The translations under genes were made by a program, and so were the position numbers. Source: Micromonospora_J zhanjiangensis (GTDB taxonomy: Bacteria > Actinomycetota > Actinomycetes > Mycobacteriales > Micromonosporaceae). Taken from it: a stretch of DNA of 64,000 nt. Shown here in pieces: positions 33,090-41,457 of this stretch. Below the pieces are notes generated by a model, which saw nothing but the letters and a program-made list of their open reading frames with translations, searched no databases and was not told where the DNA came from. The stretch covers positions 1 to 64,000 of the forward strand of contig NZ_JBHSBN010000006.1 in NCBI RefSeq assembly GCF_042650605.1. The letters run 5' to 3'. Position 1 is the stretch's first letter. Each line of letters starts with the position of its first letter.

Positions 33090-33892
33090 TCGCTCAGGGC
33101 AAGCGGAACGTACTCGGCGTCCTGGTGGACGCCGTCGACTACGACGCCGCCACCGAACAGGTGGTCGACGCCGCCCGCGAACGGCGCCCGTTCGCGTTGA
33201 CGGCGCTCGCCGTGCACGGCGTGATGACCGGCGTGCTCGACCCGCCGCACAACGCCCGGCTCAATTCGTTCGACCTGGTCACCCCGGACGGGCAGCCGGT
33301 GCGCTGGGCGCTGAACCTGCTGCACGGCGCCGGCCTGACCGACCGGGTCTACGGTCCGACCCTGACGCTGCGCGTCCTGTCCCGGTTCGCCGACGAAGGG
33401 CTGCCGGTCTACCTGTACGGCTCGACCGAGGAGACCCTGGCCCGACTCGTCCCCGCCCTGGAGCGGATGTTCCCGGCCCTCAAGATCGCGGGGGTCGAGC
33501 CGTCCAAGTTCCGGGCGGTACGCCCCGGCGACGACGTGGAGATCGCCGACCGGATCCGGAACTCCGGCGCCCGGCTGGTGCTGGTCGGCCTGGGCTGCCC
33601 CCGGCAGGAGGTCTTCACGTACGCCATGCGGCCGCTGCTGGACCTGCCGCTGATGGCGGTCGGTGCCGCCTTCGACTACCACGCCGGCCTGCTCCGTACG
33701 CCGCCGCCGTGGATGCAGCGCGCCGGCCTGGAGTGGTTCTGGCGGCTCGGGCTGGAACCGAAGCGGCTGTGGCGCCGTTACGTCATCCTCAACCCGGCCT
33801 ACCTGGCCCGGCTCGCCGCGCAGAAGACCGGTCTGTGGAAGGCCACCCCGCCGCCGGCCGCCACCGAGCGCCCGGCGACGTTCGCCGTCTGA
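33086..33892 (+). CDS. WecG/TagA/CpsF-family glycosyltransferase
   Basis: A 268-residue GT26-type enzyme. Family marks: LTALAVHGVM, NSFDLVTPDGQPVRWAL with the conserved Asp, TDRVYGPTLTLRVL, VYLYGSTEETLARL and VLVGLGCPRQEVF. A PxWMQRAGLEWFWRLGLEPKRLWRRY tail is typical of members that act at the membrane face. The family transfers UDP-sugars such as ManNAcA or ManNAc to lipid-linked acceptors. The start codon overlaps the epimerase stop by 4 bases, so the epimerase may make its donor. No other polysaccharide genes are adjacent, so this is an isolated two-gene unit. Confidence 0.88.
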   Translation: MIAQGKRNVLGVLVDAVDYDAATEQVVDAARERRPFALTALAVHGVMTGVLDPPHNARLNSFDLVTPDGQPVRWALNLLHGAGLTDRVYGPTLTLRVLSRFADEGLPVYLYGSTEETLARLVPALERMFPALKIAGVEPSKFRAVRPGDDVEIADRIRNSGARLVLVGLGCPRQEVFTYAMRPLLDLPLMAVGAAFDYHAGLLRTPPPWMQRAGLEWFWRLGLEPKRLWRRYVILNPAYLARLAAQKTGLWKATPPPAATERPATFAV

Positions 33893-33979
33893 CCGGTACG
33901 GTGCCGGGTCCGGTCGCCTGACGGCGCCCACCGGCGTCTCCGCCGACCGGGCAGCCAGGTCCGCCACGCGCCGTCCCGG

Positions 33980-35548
33980 CTACGTCTCGGCGACGCCGGA
34001 CCAACCGGCGACGGTCCGGGTGACGCATCGACCGGTCACGCTCAGCGTCAGTGCTGCGGTCCGGACGAGCGTTCCGGCCGTGCCCGCCACCGTGATCCGG
34101 TAGCCGCCACACTGGGCGCCGGGTGCGGCCCGCAGCACCAGCGTCGAGGACCGGCCGGCCGGCACGGTGGCCGGCCCGAACGCGGCGGTCACCCCGGCCG
34201 GCACTCCCCGAGCGGACAGTACGACCGGCGGCGGCGAGCCACGTACCAGGAGGGTGCGTACCGTCACCGTGACCGCGCGTCCGGCGGCGACGGAGGTGTG
34301 GGTCGGCGCGAGCGTGAGCGCGAAGTTCCCGGTCGGAGCCGGTGGCGGCGCGGCGCCGACCACCCGGAGCAACCGGTTCGGCGTGCCCGCGCCGGCGTCC
34401 CGGACCACGCCCGGGGTGGCCGCGTCGACCAGCGCGGCCCGCACCTGCGCCGGGGTCCAGGCCGGATTCGCCGCGAGCAGCAGCGCGACCGCGCCGGCCA
34501 CGTGCGGCGCCGCCATCGAGGTCCCGCTCACCGTCCGGCTCGCCGTGTCGCCGTCGTTCCAGGCGGAGGTGATTCCCACGCCGGGCGCCAGCAGGTCCAG
34601 GCAGGAGCCGTAGTTGGAGAAGCTCGCCGCCCGGTCGTCGACGTCGGTGGCGCCGACCGTCAACGCGGCCGGTTGCCGGGCGGGCGAGTACCCGCAGGCG
34701 TCCTGCCGGCTGCCGAAGAGGTCCCCGTTGCCGGCGGCCACCGCGTAGCTGATTCCGGTGGCGACCGAGTTCGCCACCGCCGTGTCCAGCGCCGCGCTGG
34801 CCTCGGCGCCCAGGCTCAGGTTGGCCACCGCCGGCCGGACGGCGTGCCCGGTGACCCAGTCGATCCCCGTCACCACCTGGGCGATGCTGCCGGTTCCGGC
34901 GCAGTCGAGCACCCGGACCGCGACCAGCCGGACCCGTTTCGCCACCCCGTACGTGGTGCCGCCGAGGGTGGCCGCCACGTGCGTGCCGTGCCCGTTGCAG
35001 TCGTCGGCGGTGCCGCCGTCCACCGCGTCGTACCCGGAACCGGCCCGGCCACCGAAGTCCCGGTGACTTGTCCGGACACCGGTGTCGATGACGTACGCGT
35101 GCACCGTCCCGGCCGCGTCCGGATAGGAGTAGGCGGCGTCCAGCGGCAGCTTCGCCTGGTCGATCCGGTCCAGTCCCCAGGACGGCGGACGCGCCTGGGT
35201 GCCGGCCAGCCGGACGGTGCGGTTCTGCTCCACGAGGGCGACCGACGGGTCCGCCGCCAGCCGGCCGGCGACCGCGGCGCCGGCCCGCAGTTCGAATCCG
35301 CGTAACGCCGACGACCAGGTACGACCCACCGTACCGCCGTGCCGGTCGACCAGTTGCCGGGCCGAGTCCCCGACCGCGCGGTGTGCCCGGTCCGGGCGGA
35401 GCACGACCAGGTAGCTGCCGTGGATCGCGTTCGCCGCCTCGGAACCTGCCACGGGTCCGGTCGGTGCGCCGGCGACCGCGGGCGCGGCCGTCGCCACCAG
35501 GACCGACACCACCAGGCCGACCAGCGCGGGCGGGTGACACAGCCGCAT
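33980..35548 (-). CDS. Secreted subtilisin-like serine protease (S8, proteinase K type)
   Basis: A 522-residue protease with the ATG behind GGAGGGCGAGGA. A signal peptide covers residues 1-27 (ending AVAGA). An I9-type propeptide (GSYLVVLRP to VALVEQNRTV) leads into the S8 domain with Asp155 (VIDTGVRTSHRDF), His187 (NGHGTHVAAT), the oxyanion Asn in AAGNGD and Ser344 (GTSMAAPHVAGA). Six or more Cys residues suggest disulfides, as in proteinase K-like enzymes. The last 100 residues (after GAAPPPAPTGNF) form an Ig-like beta domain ending in a Cys pair. It is exported and probably scavenges proteins. Monocistronic; no local inhibitor gene is seen. Confidence 0.95.
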   Translation of the reverse strand: MRLCHPPALVGLVVSVLVATAAPAVAGAPTGPVAGSEAANAIHGSYLVVLRPDRAHRAVGDSARQLVDRHGGTVGRTWSSALRGFELRAGAAVAGRLAADPSVALVEQNRTVRLAGTQARPPSWGLDRIDQAKLPLDAAYSYPDAAGTVHAYVIDTGVRTSHRDFGGRAGSGYDAVDGGTADDCNGHGTHVAATLGGTTYGVAKRVRLVAVRVLDCAGTGSIAQVVTGIDWVTGHAVRPAVANLSLGAEASAALDTAVANSVATGISYAVAAGNGDLFGSRQDACGYSPARQPAALTVGATDVDDRAASFSNYGSCLDLLAPGVGITSAWNDGDTASRTVSGTSMAAPHVAGAVALLLAANPAWTPAQVRAALVDAATPGVVRDAGAGTPNRLLRVVGAAPPPAPTGNFALTLAPTHTSVAAGRAVTVTVRTLLVRGSPPPVVLSARGVPAGVTAAFGPATVPAGRSSTLVLRAAPGAQCGGYRITVAGTAGTLVRTAALTLSVTGRCVTRTVAGWSGVAET

Positions 35549-35713
35549 CGTCCTCGCCCTCCGGCGAGCGGTCGCCGCGCTGGGTGCCGAACGCCGGCGG
35601 CGTGACCTCGGGCGGATCGACGCGATGACCCGGTCCCCTACGGGATGGTTTTCCGGGGTGGTCGGGGGACGCGCCCGGATCCGGGCGGTCGGGAAACGGG
35701 TCATGCTCATCCC

Positions 35714-36409
35714 GTGAATCCTGATCTCATCGGCATGGTCGCCATCGCGCTCCTCTGGCTCACCGCCGGTGCCCTGGCCGAGGGCCTGCCGGGCCGGCGT
35801 ACCGCGCGGTCGCTGCGTCGGCGTACCGCGACGGTGCTGATGCTGACCGCGTCCGCGCTGGCGGCGATGGCGGCGGTGGCCGCGACCGCGCTGGTCACCG
35901 CCGGTCCGACGAACGCCGACCGGATCGCGCTCGGGCTCGTCCTGCCGGCCGCGCCGGCGCTGGTCGTGGCGGTTCGGACGGTGGCCCGGCTGCGACTGTT
36001 GTGGGCCGGTACGGGCGCCTTCACCGGCGCTCCCGGCACCCCGGTGCCACCCCGGCTCCGGGCCGCCGCGGCGCACCCGATGATCGCGGTACCCCTGCAG
36101 ATGGTCGGCCTGGCGACGCTGCCGGCGACGGTCACGGCCGCCACCGGTGGCACCCTCACCACCGGCTCGGCCCTGCCCGGACTGGTGCTCACCGCGGCCG
36201 GGCTGGCGGTGGTCACGATGGGGATTCGGCACGCGATCCGGCACAGCCGGTTGGCCGAGTGGACGGTACGACCCCGGTCGACGTCATCGCACGCCTCAAC
36301 AGTCCTGGCGAATCGCGCGCGCCAGGAGCCGCGCCGGTGCGGGCCGGCAGCCGGCCCGCACCGATTCGACGCTCAGTCCAGGTCGAACTCGCCGTCCTTC
36401 GCGCCGTAG
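35714..36409 (+). CDS. Polytopic membrane protein of unknown function
   Basis: A 231-residue protein starting at a GTG (NPDLIGMVAIALLWLT); the ribosome site is weak. Five hydrophobic stretches are visible: LIGMVAIALLWLTAGAL, TVLMLTASALAAMAAVAATALV, ALGLVLPAAPALVVAV, a segment near MIAVPLQMVGLATLP, and LVLTAAGLAVVTMGIRHAI. The last 40 residues are polar and unlike a membrane protein, and they overlap the DUF397 gene on the other strand by 37 bases. No recognised family motif was found. The divergent protease gene starts 165 bases away. The real stop may be correct, but the polar tail could be read-through from decay. Confidence 0.6.
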   Translation: MNPDLIGMVAIALLWLTAGALAEGLPGRRTARSLRRRTATVLMLTASALAAMAAVAATALVTAGPTNADRIALGLVLPAAPALVVAVRTVARLRLLWAGTGAFTGAPGTPVPPRLRAAAAHPMIAVPLQMVGLATLPATVTAATGGTLTTGSALPGLVLTAAGLAVVTMGIRHAIRHSRLAEWTVRPRSTSSHASTVLANRARQEPRRCGPAAGPHRFDAQSRSNSPSFAP

Positions 36410-36600
36410 ACGAACGCGTCCCACTCGTCCGGCGTGAAGAGCAGCGCGGCACCGCTCGGGTTCTTCGAGTCGCGTACCGCGATCGCCCCACCGACGAACG
36501 CGACCTCGACGCAGTTGTCACAGTTGGGCCCGCTCCGCGAGCTCTTGAACCAGGATGCCTGGCTCAAGTCCACGCGGAACCCTTTGGCCTCCACTTCCAC
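36373..36600 (-). CDS. DUF397 protein, partner of the XRE regulator
   Basis: A 75-residue DUF397 protein starting at a GTG after AAAGGAG. The family core is visible: SQASWFKSSRSGPNCDNCVEVAFVGGAIAVRDSKNPSGAALLFTPDEWDAF. DUF397 proteins pair with XRE/DUF5753 regulators in actinomycetes (WhiJ and AbaA-like systems) and modulate development or antibiotic production, possibly by binding the regulator. Its start lies inside the 3' end of the XRE gene (37 bases of overlap), so the pair is translated as one unit. Its 3' end overlaps the convergent membrane gene by 37 bases. Confidence 0.92.
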   Translation of the reverse strand: MEVEAKGFRVDLSQASWFKSSRSGPNCDNCVEVAFVGGAIAVRDSKNPSGAALLFTPDEWDAFVYGAKDGEFDLD

Positions 36601-37445
36601 AATGGCTCCTTTGCCAACTTCGCGATCAGAGCCACGGATTCCTCCGGACGGATTGCCGCGGCTCGGATGTGATCGAAGATGAAGATGTATTTCTGTAGCT
36701 CGTCGCTCTTCTCCAGGAAGAGCCCGCCCGTGGCGTTCTCGGCGTACACCACGTCCGGATCGCCTGCCTCCGGGAAGTCGAGAATCGTGAACGTGCCGTC
36801 CATTCCGGCGTGTGCCCCGACCTCGAACGGCAGGATCTGAAGCGTCACATTGGGCAGGTCGGCCGCTTCGACCAGGCGCTCCAACTGGGCTCGCATCACC
36901 GCGTCCCCGCCCACCGGCCGGCTCACTACCGCTTCATCCAGCACCACCCACAAGTCGATTGGATCGTCCTGGCTCAGTAACGACTGACGGCCCAACCGGA
37001 CACGGACCCGCTGGTCTACTTCTTCCACGCTGATGTCCGGGCGGGCCGCCCGGATCATCGCCCTGGCGTACTCCTCGGTCTGCAGCAGGCCCGGGACCAC
37101 CTGCTGCTCGTAGGCCCGGATCGAGCCGGCCGCCGCCTCCAGGCCCACGTACGCCCCGGTCAGCACCGTGCTGTAGGGGTGCCACCAGCCCTTCTGCCGG
37201 GCCTCCCGGGCGATCTGCACGAGCTCGTCGCTCTCGGTCCCGACGATGCCGTAGATCCGCAGCATGTCGCGCACGTCGCGCGGCGTGGCCGAGGTGTGTC
37301 CGGTCTCGATCCGGGAAATCTTCGAAGCGGAGCATTCCAGCTCCTCGGCGACCCCCTCGATGGTCACCCCGGCGGCCTCCCGCCGGCGGCGCAACTCGGC
37401 GCCGAGGCGGCGACGGCGTATTGTCGGGCTCCGGCGCTCGGTCAC
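36564..37445 (-). CDS. XRE-family regulator with DUF5753 sensor domain
   Basis: A 293-residue regulator starting at a GTG four bases after GGAGGTGG. The N-terminal helix-turn-helix reads LGAELRRRREAAGVTIEGVAEELECSASKISRIETGHTSATPRDVRDML. The C-terminal DUF5753 domain includes YVGLEAAAGSIRAYEQQVVPGLLQTEEYARAMI, LWVVLDEAVVSRPVGG and VTLQILPFEVGAHAGMDGTFTILDF. With DUF397 it forms the common actinomycete developmental pair. A TGCAACTTGCA palindrome 200 bases upstream could be an autoregulatory site. No target gene is apparent nearby. Confidence 0.93.
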   Translation of the reverse strand: MTERRSPTIRRRRLGAELRRRREAAGVTIEGVAEELECSASKISRIETGHTSATPRDVRDMLRIYGIVGTESDELVQIAREARQKGWWHPYSTVLTGAYVGLEAAAGSIRAYEQQVVPGLLQTEEYARAMIRAARPDISVEEVDQRVRVRLGRQSLLSQDDPIDLWVVLDEAVVSRPVGGDAVMRAQLERLVEAADLPNVTLQILPFEVGAHAGMDGTFTILDFPEAGDPDVVYAENATGGLFLEKSDELQKYIFIFDHIRAAAIRPEESVALIAKLAKEPLWKWRPKGSAWT

Positions 37446-38029
37446 CGGTCCACCTCCGGTCGATCGCGCATCAGGACCGAGGCCCGCCGCGGGCGCGACC
37501 GTCGCCAGCGGGCCGTCGTTTCGCGGCGGTTCCGGGGTACGAGTCAGCCGGCCGCGGCGGCGAACAGGTGTCCAGTCTGCCGCGCCGGCATGCGCAACAT
37601 CAAGCGCCGGAACGGCCACGGGGACGACTGAAGCAAATATCTACCTGCAACTTGCATTGATCATGTCCTTGGTGCACTCTTTCCGTATGGCTCGGGTTAC
37701 GCAGCGTTTCGGTCCTTGTGAAGCACGGAGCGCTCCCCCTCCTCGAAGGACCGGCGCGACGTGCGCGGCCCGGCCACGACACGGAATCACGCCTCGGGAA
37801 AAACCTCGCCGCTGTGCGTCAAGCCGCTACGGCGGCGGGAGCGGTCCCGGGGCCGGAGATGTTGGCCAGGCCGGTGATCGGCCGGCAATGACCCGGCGGA
37901 AATCGGCCTGACCGACATCTCGTTCCACCTCCTCGTCCATGGTTGGTCGGCCATGGAACCGAATGTCGACGCTTCCTCACTTATTCACCTCTCGCCGGTT
38001 CATTTCCTCCGGCCGGATCGGACCAGGAG
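37446..38029. other. Long intergenic region upstream of XRE gene
   Basis: About 580 bases between the XRE start and a small rightward gene. It holds a palindrome at 37646-37656, an AT-richer patch near 37630-37700 that includes TAGATATTT (minus strand) and looks like the XRE promoter, and a stretch with poor coding signal from 37740 to 37940. The latter has several open frames but no family resemblance. Confidence 0.4.
37646..37656. promoter_or_regulatory. Palindrome TGCAACTTGCA, candidate operator
   Basis: A perfect 11-base palindrome, a few bases upstream of a TAGATA -10-like box reading toward the XRE gene. The position suits autoregulation by the XRE protein. Confidence 0.4.
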
Positions 38030-38035
38030 TTGACG

Positions 38036-38308
38036 TTGCTTCCCCGCTCTGGAGATGTGCTGCAGGTGACGCGCGCGGCAAGCGTGCAATTCGTCGAACC
38101 GATCCTGTTCCGCGTCATCCGCGTACACGACTGGCCGACCTACGACGGCTGGATCTGGCTCGACGGTTACGAACTCAACGTCTCGGGCGAAGCCGTCGAC
38201 CGTCGGTCCATCTTCGTCCAACTCCACGGCCTCCGGCAGGTGCGGCGGGCCCCCGAACGGCGGCTGCCCGGCGCGCAGCGGATGCCGGCCGGCCGGGTCC
38301 GCGTCTGA
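38036..38308 (+). CDS. Small protein of unknown function
   Basis: A 90-residue protein read from a TTG six bases after AGGAG; the TTG at 38030 is too close to the ribosome site. The core GDVLQVTRAASVQFVEPILFRVIRV is followed by WPTYDGWIWLDGYELNVSGEAVDRRSIFVQLHGLR, which has a regular alternation suggestive of a small beta-barrel. The composition is coding-like and the frame is the only credible one here. I believe similar short proteins occur in related actinobacteria, but I cannot name a family. It stops one base before the convergent stop of the PASTA gene. Confidence 0.65.
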   Translation: MLPRSGDVLQVTRAASVQFVEPILFRVIRVHDWPTYDGWIWLDGYELNVSGEAVDRRSIFVQLHGLRQVRRAPERRLPGAQRMPAGRVRV

Positions 38309-38309
38309 C

Positions 38310-39146
38310 TCACCGTCGGGTCGGACGCGGTCCGAACGGATTCTCCACCGTCGGGCCGGTACCCGGTTGGCTTCTCGTCGGATGCCCGCCCGGCGCCTCG
38401 GCGATCACGAGCGTCACCAACTGACCAGCGGGGACCTGAGTACCGGCGGTCGGTTCCGTCGCGACGACCGTTCCCGGCGGCTGGTCCGAGACCCGGTACC
38501 GCAGCCGGTAGGTCAGGCCGAACTGGTCGAGCACCGCCCGGGCGGTGTCCTCGGGCAACCCGACCACGGGTGGCACCGTCACCGACGCAGCCGAGCTGCT
38601 GGCCTGCGAGGTCGGCACCGAGGGAGTCGGAGCGGCCGAGGTCGGCGCGACGGTCGACGACGGCACCCCGGCGGTCGGCACCGAGGGGGTAGGGGCCGGG
38701 TTCTGCCGGCGTGCGTTGGCGATCAGCCAGAGCCCGAACCCGAGCACCCCGAGCAGCACCAGCGCCACCACACCGAACAGGATGGGCGTCCACCACCGAC
38801 GATCGGACCGGTCGTCGTCCGCCGGGTACCACTGCGTCGGGCCGGGTCCGGTGGCCGGCGGGGGCGGCACGCCGGCTCGGCCCGACCAGCGCGGATCGGT
38901 CGGCGGGGCGACCTCGTGCCGCGCGGCCTCGTGCGGACCGGTCGGCTGGTGCGCCGGCGGCGGCTCGGTCGGATGGTGAGCCGCCCGGGTCGTCGGCTCG
39001 GACGGGGCTCCCGGCCGATCGGCGGACGGCGGTCGCTCGTCGGCGAAGGGGTCGAACTCCCGGGTCTGGTCCAGTTCGTCGCGGTCGCCCGGCTCCCGTC
39101 CGCCGGGTGGGGACGTGCCCGGCGGCTCCTGAGGATCGTCAGCCAT
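38310..39146 (-). CDS. Membrane-anchored single-PASTA protein with acidic cytosolic head
   Basis: A 278-residue protein, ATG after AGAGGAGG. Residues 1-125 are cytosolic, disordered and Asp/Glu/Pro-rich, and include DELDQTREFDPFADE around Thr28, which fits the actinobacterial PknA/PknB phosphosite pattern (acidic before Thr, large hydrophobic at +3). One membrane helix (WTPILFGVVALVLLGVLGFGLWLI) is followed by a Ser/Thr/Pro stalk and one PASTA domain (VTVPPVVGLPEDTARAVLDQFG, ending VTLVIAEAPGG). There is no kinase domain. PASTA domains bind peptidoglycan fragments, and the head could be phosphorylated and bind an FHA protein such as FhaA or FhaB. It lies in the same direction as a second PASTA-only gene. 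Confidence 0.85.
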   Translation of the reverse strand: MADDPQEPPGTSPPGGREPGDRDELDQTREFDPFADERPPSADRPGAPSEPTTRAAHHPTEPPPAHQPTGPHEAARHEVAPPTDPRWSGRAGVPPPPATGPGPTQWYPADDDRSDRRWWTPILFGVVALVLLGVLGFGLWLIANARRQNPAPTPSVPTAGVPSSTVAPTSAAPTPSVPTSQASSSAASVTVPPVVGLPEDTARAVLDQFGLTYRLRYRVSDQPPGTVVATEPTAGTQVPAGQLVTLVIAEAPGGHPTRSQPGTGPTVENPFGPRPTRR

Positions 39147-39248
39147 CGCACGCCTCCTCTGCGCCAGGGCCCGCCAGTTCAACCTAACCGGCCCGACGGG
39201 TGCCGGGTGGCGGACCAGGCCAACCCGGCGGAAACGTGTCTGCGTCGA

Positions 39249-39911
39249 TCAGGAATCCCCCGACGGTTCTCCTGGCTTGCCGCAGTGCAACACGATCACG
39301 TCGTTCCAGTGGGCCTGCTCGTCCGGGCCCGGTTGCTGCGACAGCACCTTTCCGCTCTCCCCGTCGGGGTAGCGCGGATCGAGTCCCTCCTCCACGACAC
39401 GTTTGCGCGCCTCGCCGCACGACTTCCCGATCAGTTCCGGGACCGCGACCACCGGCGCCGCGCCGGCCACCGTCACGCGCACGGTGGTGCCCTGCTTGAC
39501 CGGTGCGTCGGCACTCGGGTCGGTGCTGGTCACCGTGCCGTCGTCACCGGATCGGCCGAAGACCAGACGCCAGCCGAGTTTCCGCTCGCGCAGCGCGTCC
39601 CGGGCGTTCCGGAAGTCCTTCCCGACCAGATTCGGCACCGTCAACTGGTTGGTGGCGGGCCGCGACGGGCGGCCGTCGGTGGCCCGTTGTCCGGTGGGCC
39701 CGGCCGGGCCTCGGGTGGTGGGTGAGTACCCGGAATCGGTCGGTGTCGTCCTGTTCTCCGCTCCGGTGCGCGAAACCGTCCGCTCGGCGTCGGCGACCAG
39801 TTTGCCGCCCACCGCGCCGACGGTCGCCAGAACGACCACGGCCACCGCCCCACCGACCACCAGCGGCCAGCGGTCGGGCCGCCCGGGCCGCTCGTTGCCC
39901 TGCAATGCCAC
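39249..39911 (-). CDS. Membrane-anchored two-PASTA protein without kinase domain
   Basis: A 220-residue protein. The GTG start is chosen because GAGAGG lies eight bases upstream. A short cytosolic head precedes one membrane helix (WPLVVGGAVAVVVLATVGAVGG), a linker and two PASTA domains: LTVPNLVGKDFRNARDALRERKLGWRL and VVAVPELIGKSCGEARKRVVEEGLDPRYP, the second ending with a Cys-Gly-Lys tail. Each has one Cys near its end. There is no kinase, transpeptidase or hydrolase part, so it can only bind ligand and transmit or compete. It lies about 100 bases upstream of the single-PASTA gene, in one orientation, and is probably co-transcribed. Confidence 0.85.
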   Translation of the reverse strand: MALQGNERPGRPDRWPLVVGGAVAVVVLATVGAVGGKLVADAERTVSRTGAENRTTPTDSGYSPTTRGPAGPTGQRATDGRPSRPATNQLTVPNLVGKDFRNARDALRERKLGWRLVFGRSGDDGTVTSTDPSADAPVKQGTTVRVTVAGAAPVVAVPELIGKSCGEARKRVVEEGLDPRYPDGESGKVLSQQPGPDEQAHWNDVIVLHCGKPGEPSGDS

Positions 39912-40096
39912 GCCGGACACCTCTCTCGTCACCCCGGGATCCGCCGGCCGGCGGCACCGCACGCACCCATCAAACCCGATCCGGTCGAGTCCGCCCCGCC
40001 CACCCGCCACCCACCGGACGGGTACCCCGTGGTGCGGCAGCCGGCCCGGCGGGGCGGCGGGCTGGTCCACGGCTCGCTCACCCGGCCGGTGACCGC

Positions 40097-40102
40097 TACG
40101 CT
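40097..40102 (+). promoter_or_regulatory. -10 box (TACGCT), leaderless start
   Basis: TACGCT lies 7 nt upstream of the ATG at 40110, and no Shine-Dalgarno sequence is present. Confidence 0.45.
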
Positions 40103-40109
40103 GCCCGGC

Positions 40110-41441
40110 ATGGCCGTACGGGGCTGGGGAGGATCTGTCGCCACGGCGACCGGCGTGGCCGCCGGTGCCGGCGCCGCGCAGTTGGGGCTGGGCTACGGGC
40201 TCGGCGTCGTCGCCTGGCTGCCCGCCGCCGGCGGCACGGCCGAGACCGTCTGGGTGGCGAGCCTGGCCTGGGCCGCGTGGATCGCGGCGACGTCCACCGT
40301 CGTCGGCGCCCTCTGCGCCGCCCGCCTGACCCGGCCGGTCGGCGGCGGATCCGTTGCCGACCATCACACCGGCACGGATTCCGCGCTGTGGCGTGCCGCG
40401 CTGGCCGTCGCGGCCGCGGTGGGCGGGTTGCTCACCGTGGCGCTGATCGCCGTCCCGGCCCGCGCGGCATCCGGGGCGGGCAGCGGTTCGGCGCAGACCA
40501 CCGCGGCCGGGTACGCGGTGGCCGGGGTGCTGGTCGGGCTGGTCGCCGCGCTCTGGGCGCTGTCCTCGCCGGCGGTCGCCGGCAACATCCTGGCCACGGT
40601 CTGCTGGCTGTGGTTCCTCGCGGTGGTGGCCGTGGTCGACGGGGTGCTGGCCGGCCGGTCGGCCGAGGGCTCGCAGCTCGGCGTCTGGCAGCTCACCGGG
40701 GACGTCGACCGGTTCTGGGCCGGTGACTACTTCTACTGGCCGGGAGCCCTCATCTCGCTCGGCTCGGCGCTGGTGATCGGTGCCCTGGCCGCCCGGTCGG
40801 CCGCCCGGCGTCCGGACGCGCGGGTCGGTGTGGTGGTCTCCGGTGGCGCCGGTCCGCTGCTCGTCGCGGTCGCCTACTTCCTGACCGCACCCCGGCTGGT
40901 CGACATCCGGGCCGAGCAGGTGTCGGCCCACCTCGCGGCGCCGTACGCGGTGATCACCGGGCTGGCCGGCTCGGTGCTGGTGGCCGCGCTAATGCAACGG
41001 GCCGAGCAGCGCGGCCGGGACCGGACGGGCGCGGGCGCGGCGACCCCGGTCGCCGGATCGACCGGTGCGGGGACGGCGATTCCGGCCCAGCCGGACCGCG
41101 CCGCCGGCACCGACACCGCGACCACCGAGCCGCCCGGGACCGGACCGACGAAGATCGGATTGGCCGGGTGGACCCGGCGGGTGCGCCCCAACTCGGAGAC
41201 CGGCACCGACTCGGGGTCGGAGACGCCGAAGGTCGACGAGGCCGGGTCGGAGACCGGCACCGACTCGATCACCGGCTCGGAGCCAGAGACGAGGAAGACC
41301 GGCAGGGCCGGGTCGGCGACGACGGGTGAGGCCGGGTCGGAGACGAGGAAGCCCGACGAGGCCGGGGAGGAAACGGCATCGGGTGCGGCCGGGCGCTCGG
41401 CGCTCGGCCGGCTCGGCCGGGTGGGGCGACGCCTGCGCTGA
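40110..41441 (+). CDS. Polytopic membrane protein with repetitive acidic C-terminal tail
   Basis: A 443-residue protein with about eight hydrophobic helices in the first 310 residues (for example VATATGVAAGAGAAQLGLGYGLGVVAW, AALAVAAAVGGLLTVALIAV, YAVAGVLVGLVAALWALSSPAVAGNILATVCWLWFLAVVAVVDGV). The tail from about residue 315 is rich in Gly/Thr/Glu, with repeats of SETGTDS and GSETRKPDEAG-type units. No family was recognised. It is divergent from the PASTA-only genes and shares about 200 bases of promoter region with them, so it may belong to the same envelope function. The stop is 16 bases from the convergent GCS2 stop. Confidence 0.78.
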   Translation: MAVRGWGGSVATATGVAAGAGAAQLGLGYGLGVVAWLPAAGGTAETVWVASLAWAAWIAATSTVVGALCAARLTRPVGGGSVADHHTGTDSALWRAALAVAAAVGGLLTVALIAVPARAASGAGSGSAQTTAAGYAVAGVLVGLVAALWALSSPAVAGNILATVCWLWFLAVVAVVDGVLAGRSAEGSQLGVWQLTGDVDRFWAGDYFYWPGALISLGSALVIGALAARSAARRPDARVGVVVSGGAGPLLVAVAYFLTAPRLVDIRAEQVSAHLAAPYAVITGLAGSVLVAALMQRAEQRGRDRTGAGAATPVAGSTGAGTAIPAQPDRAAGTDTATTEPPGTGPTKIGLAGWTRRVRPNSETGTDSGSETPKVDEAGSETGTDSITGSEPETRKTGRAGSATTGEAGSETRKPDEAGEETASGAAGRSALGRLGRVGRRLR

Positions 41442-41457
41442 GCGGCGGGCCGGTGGC

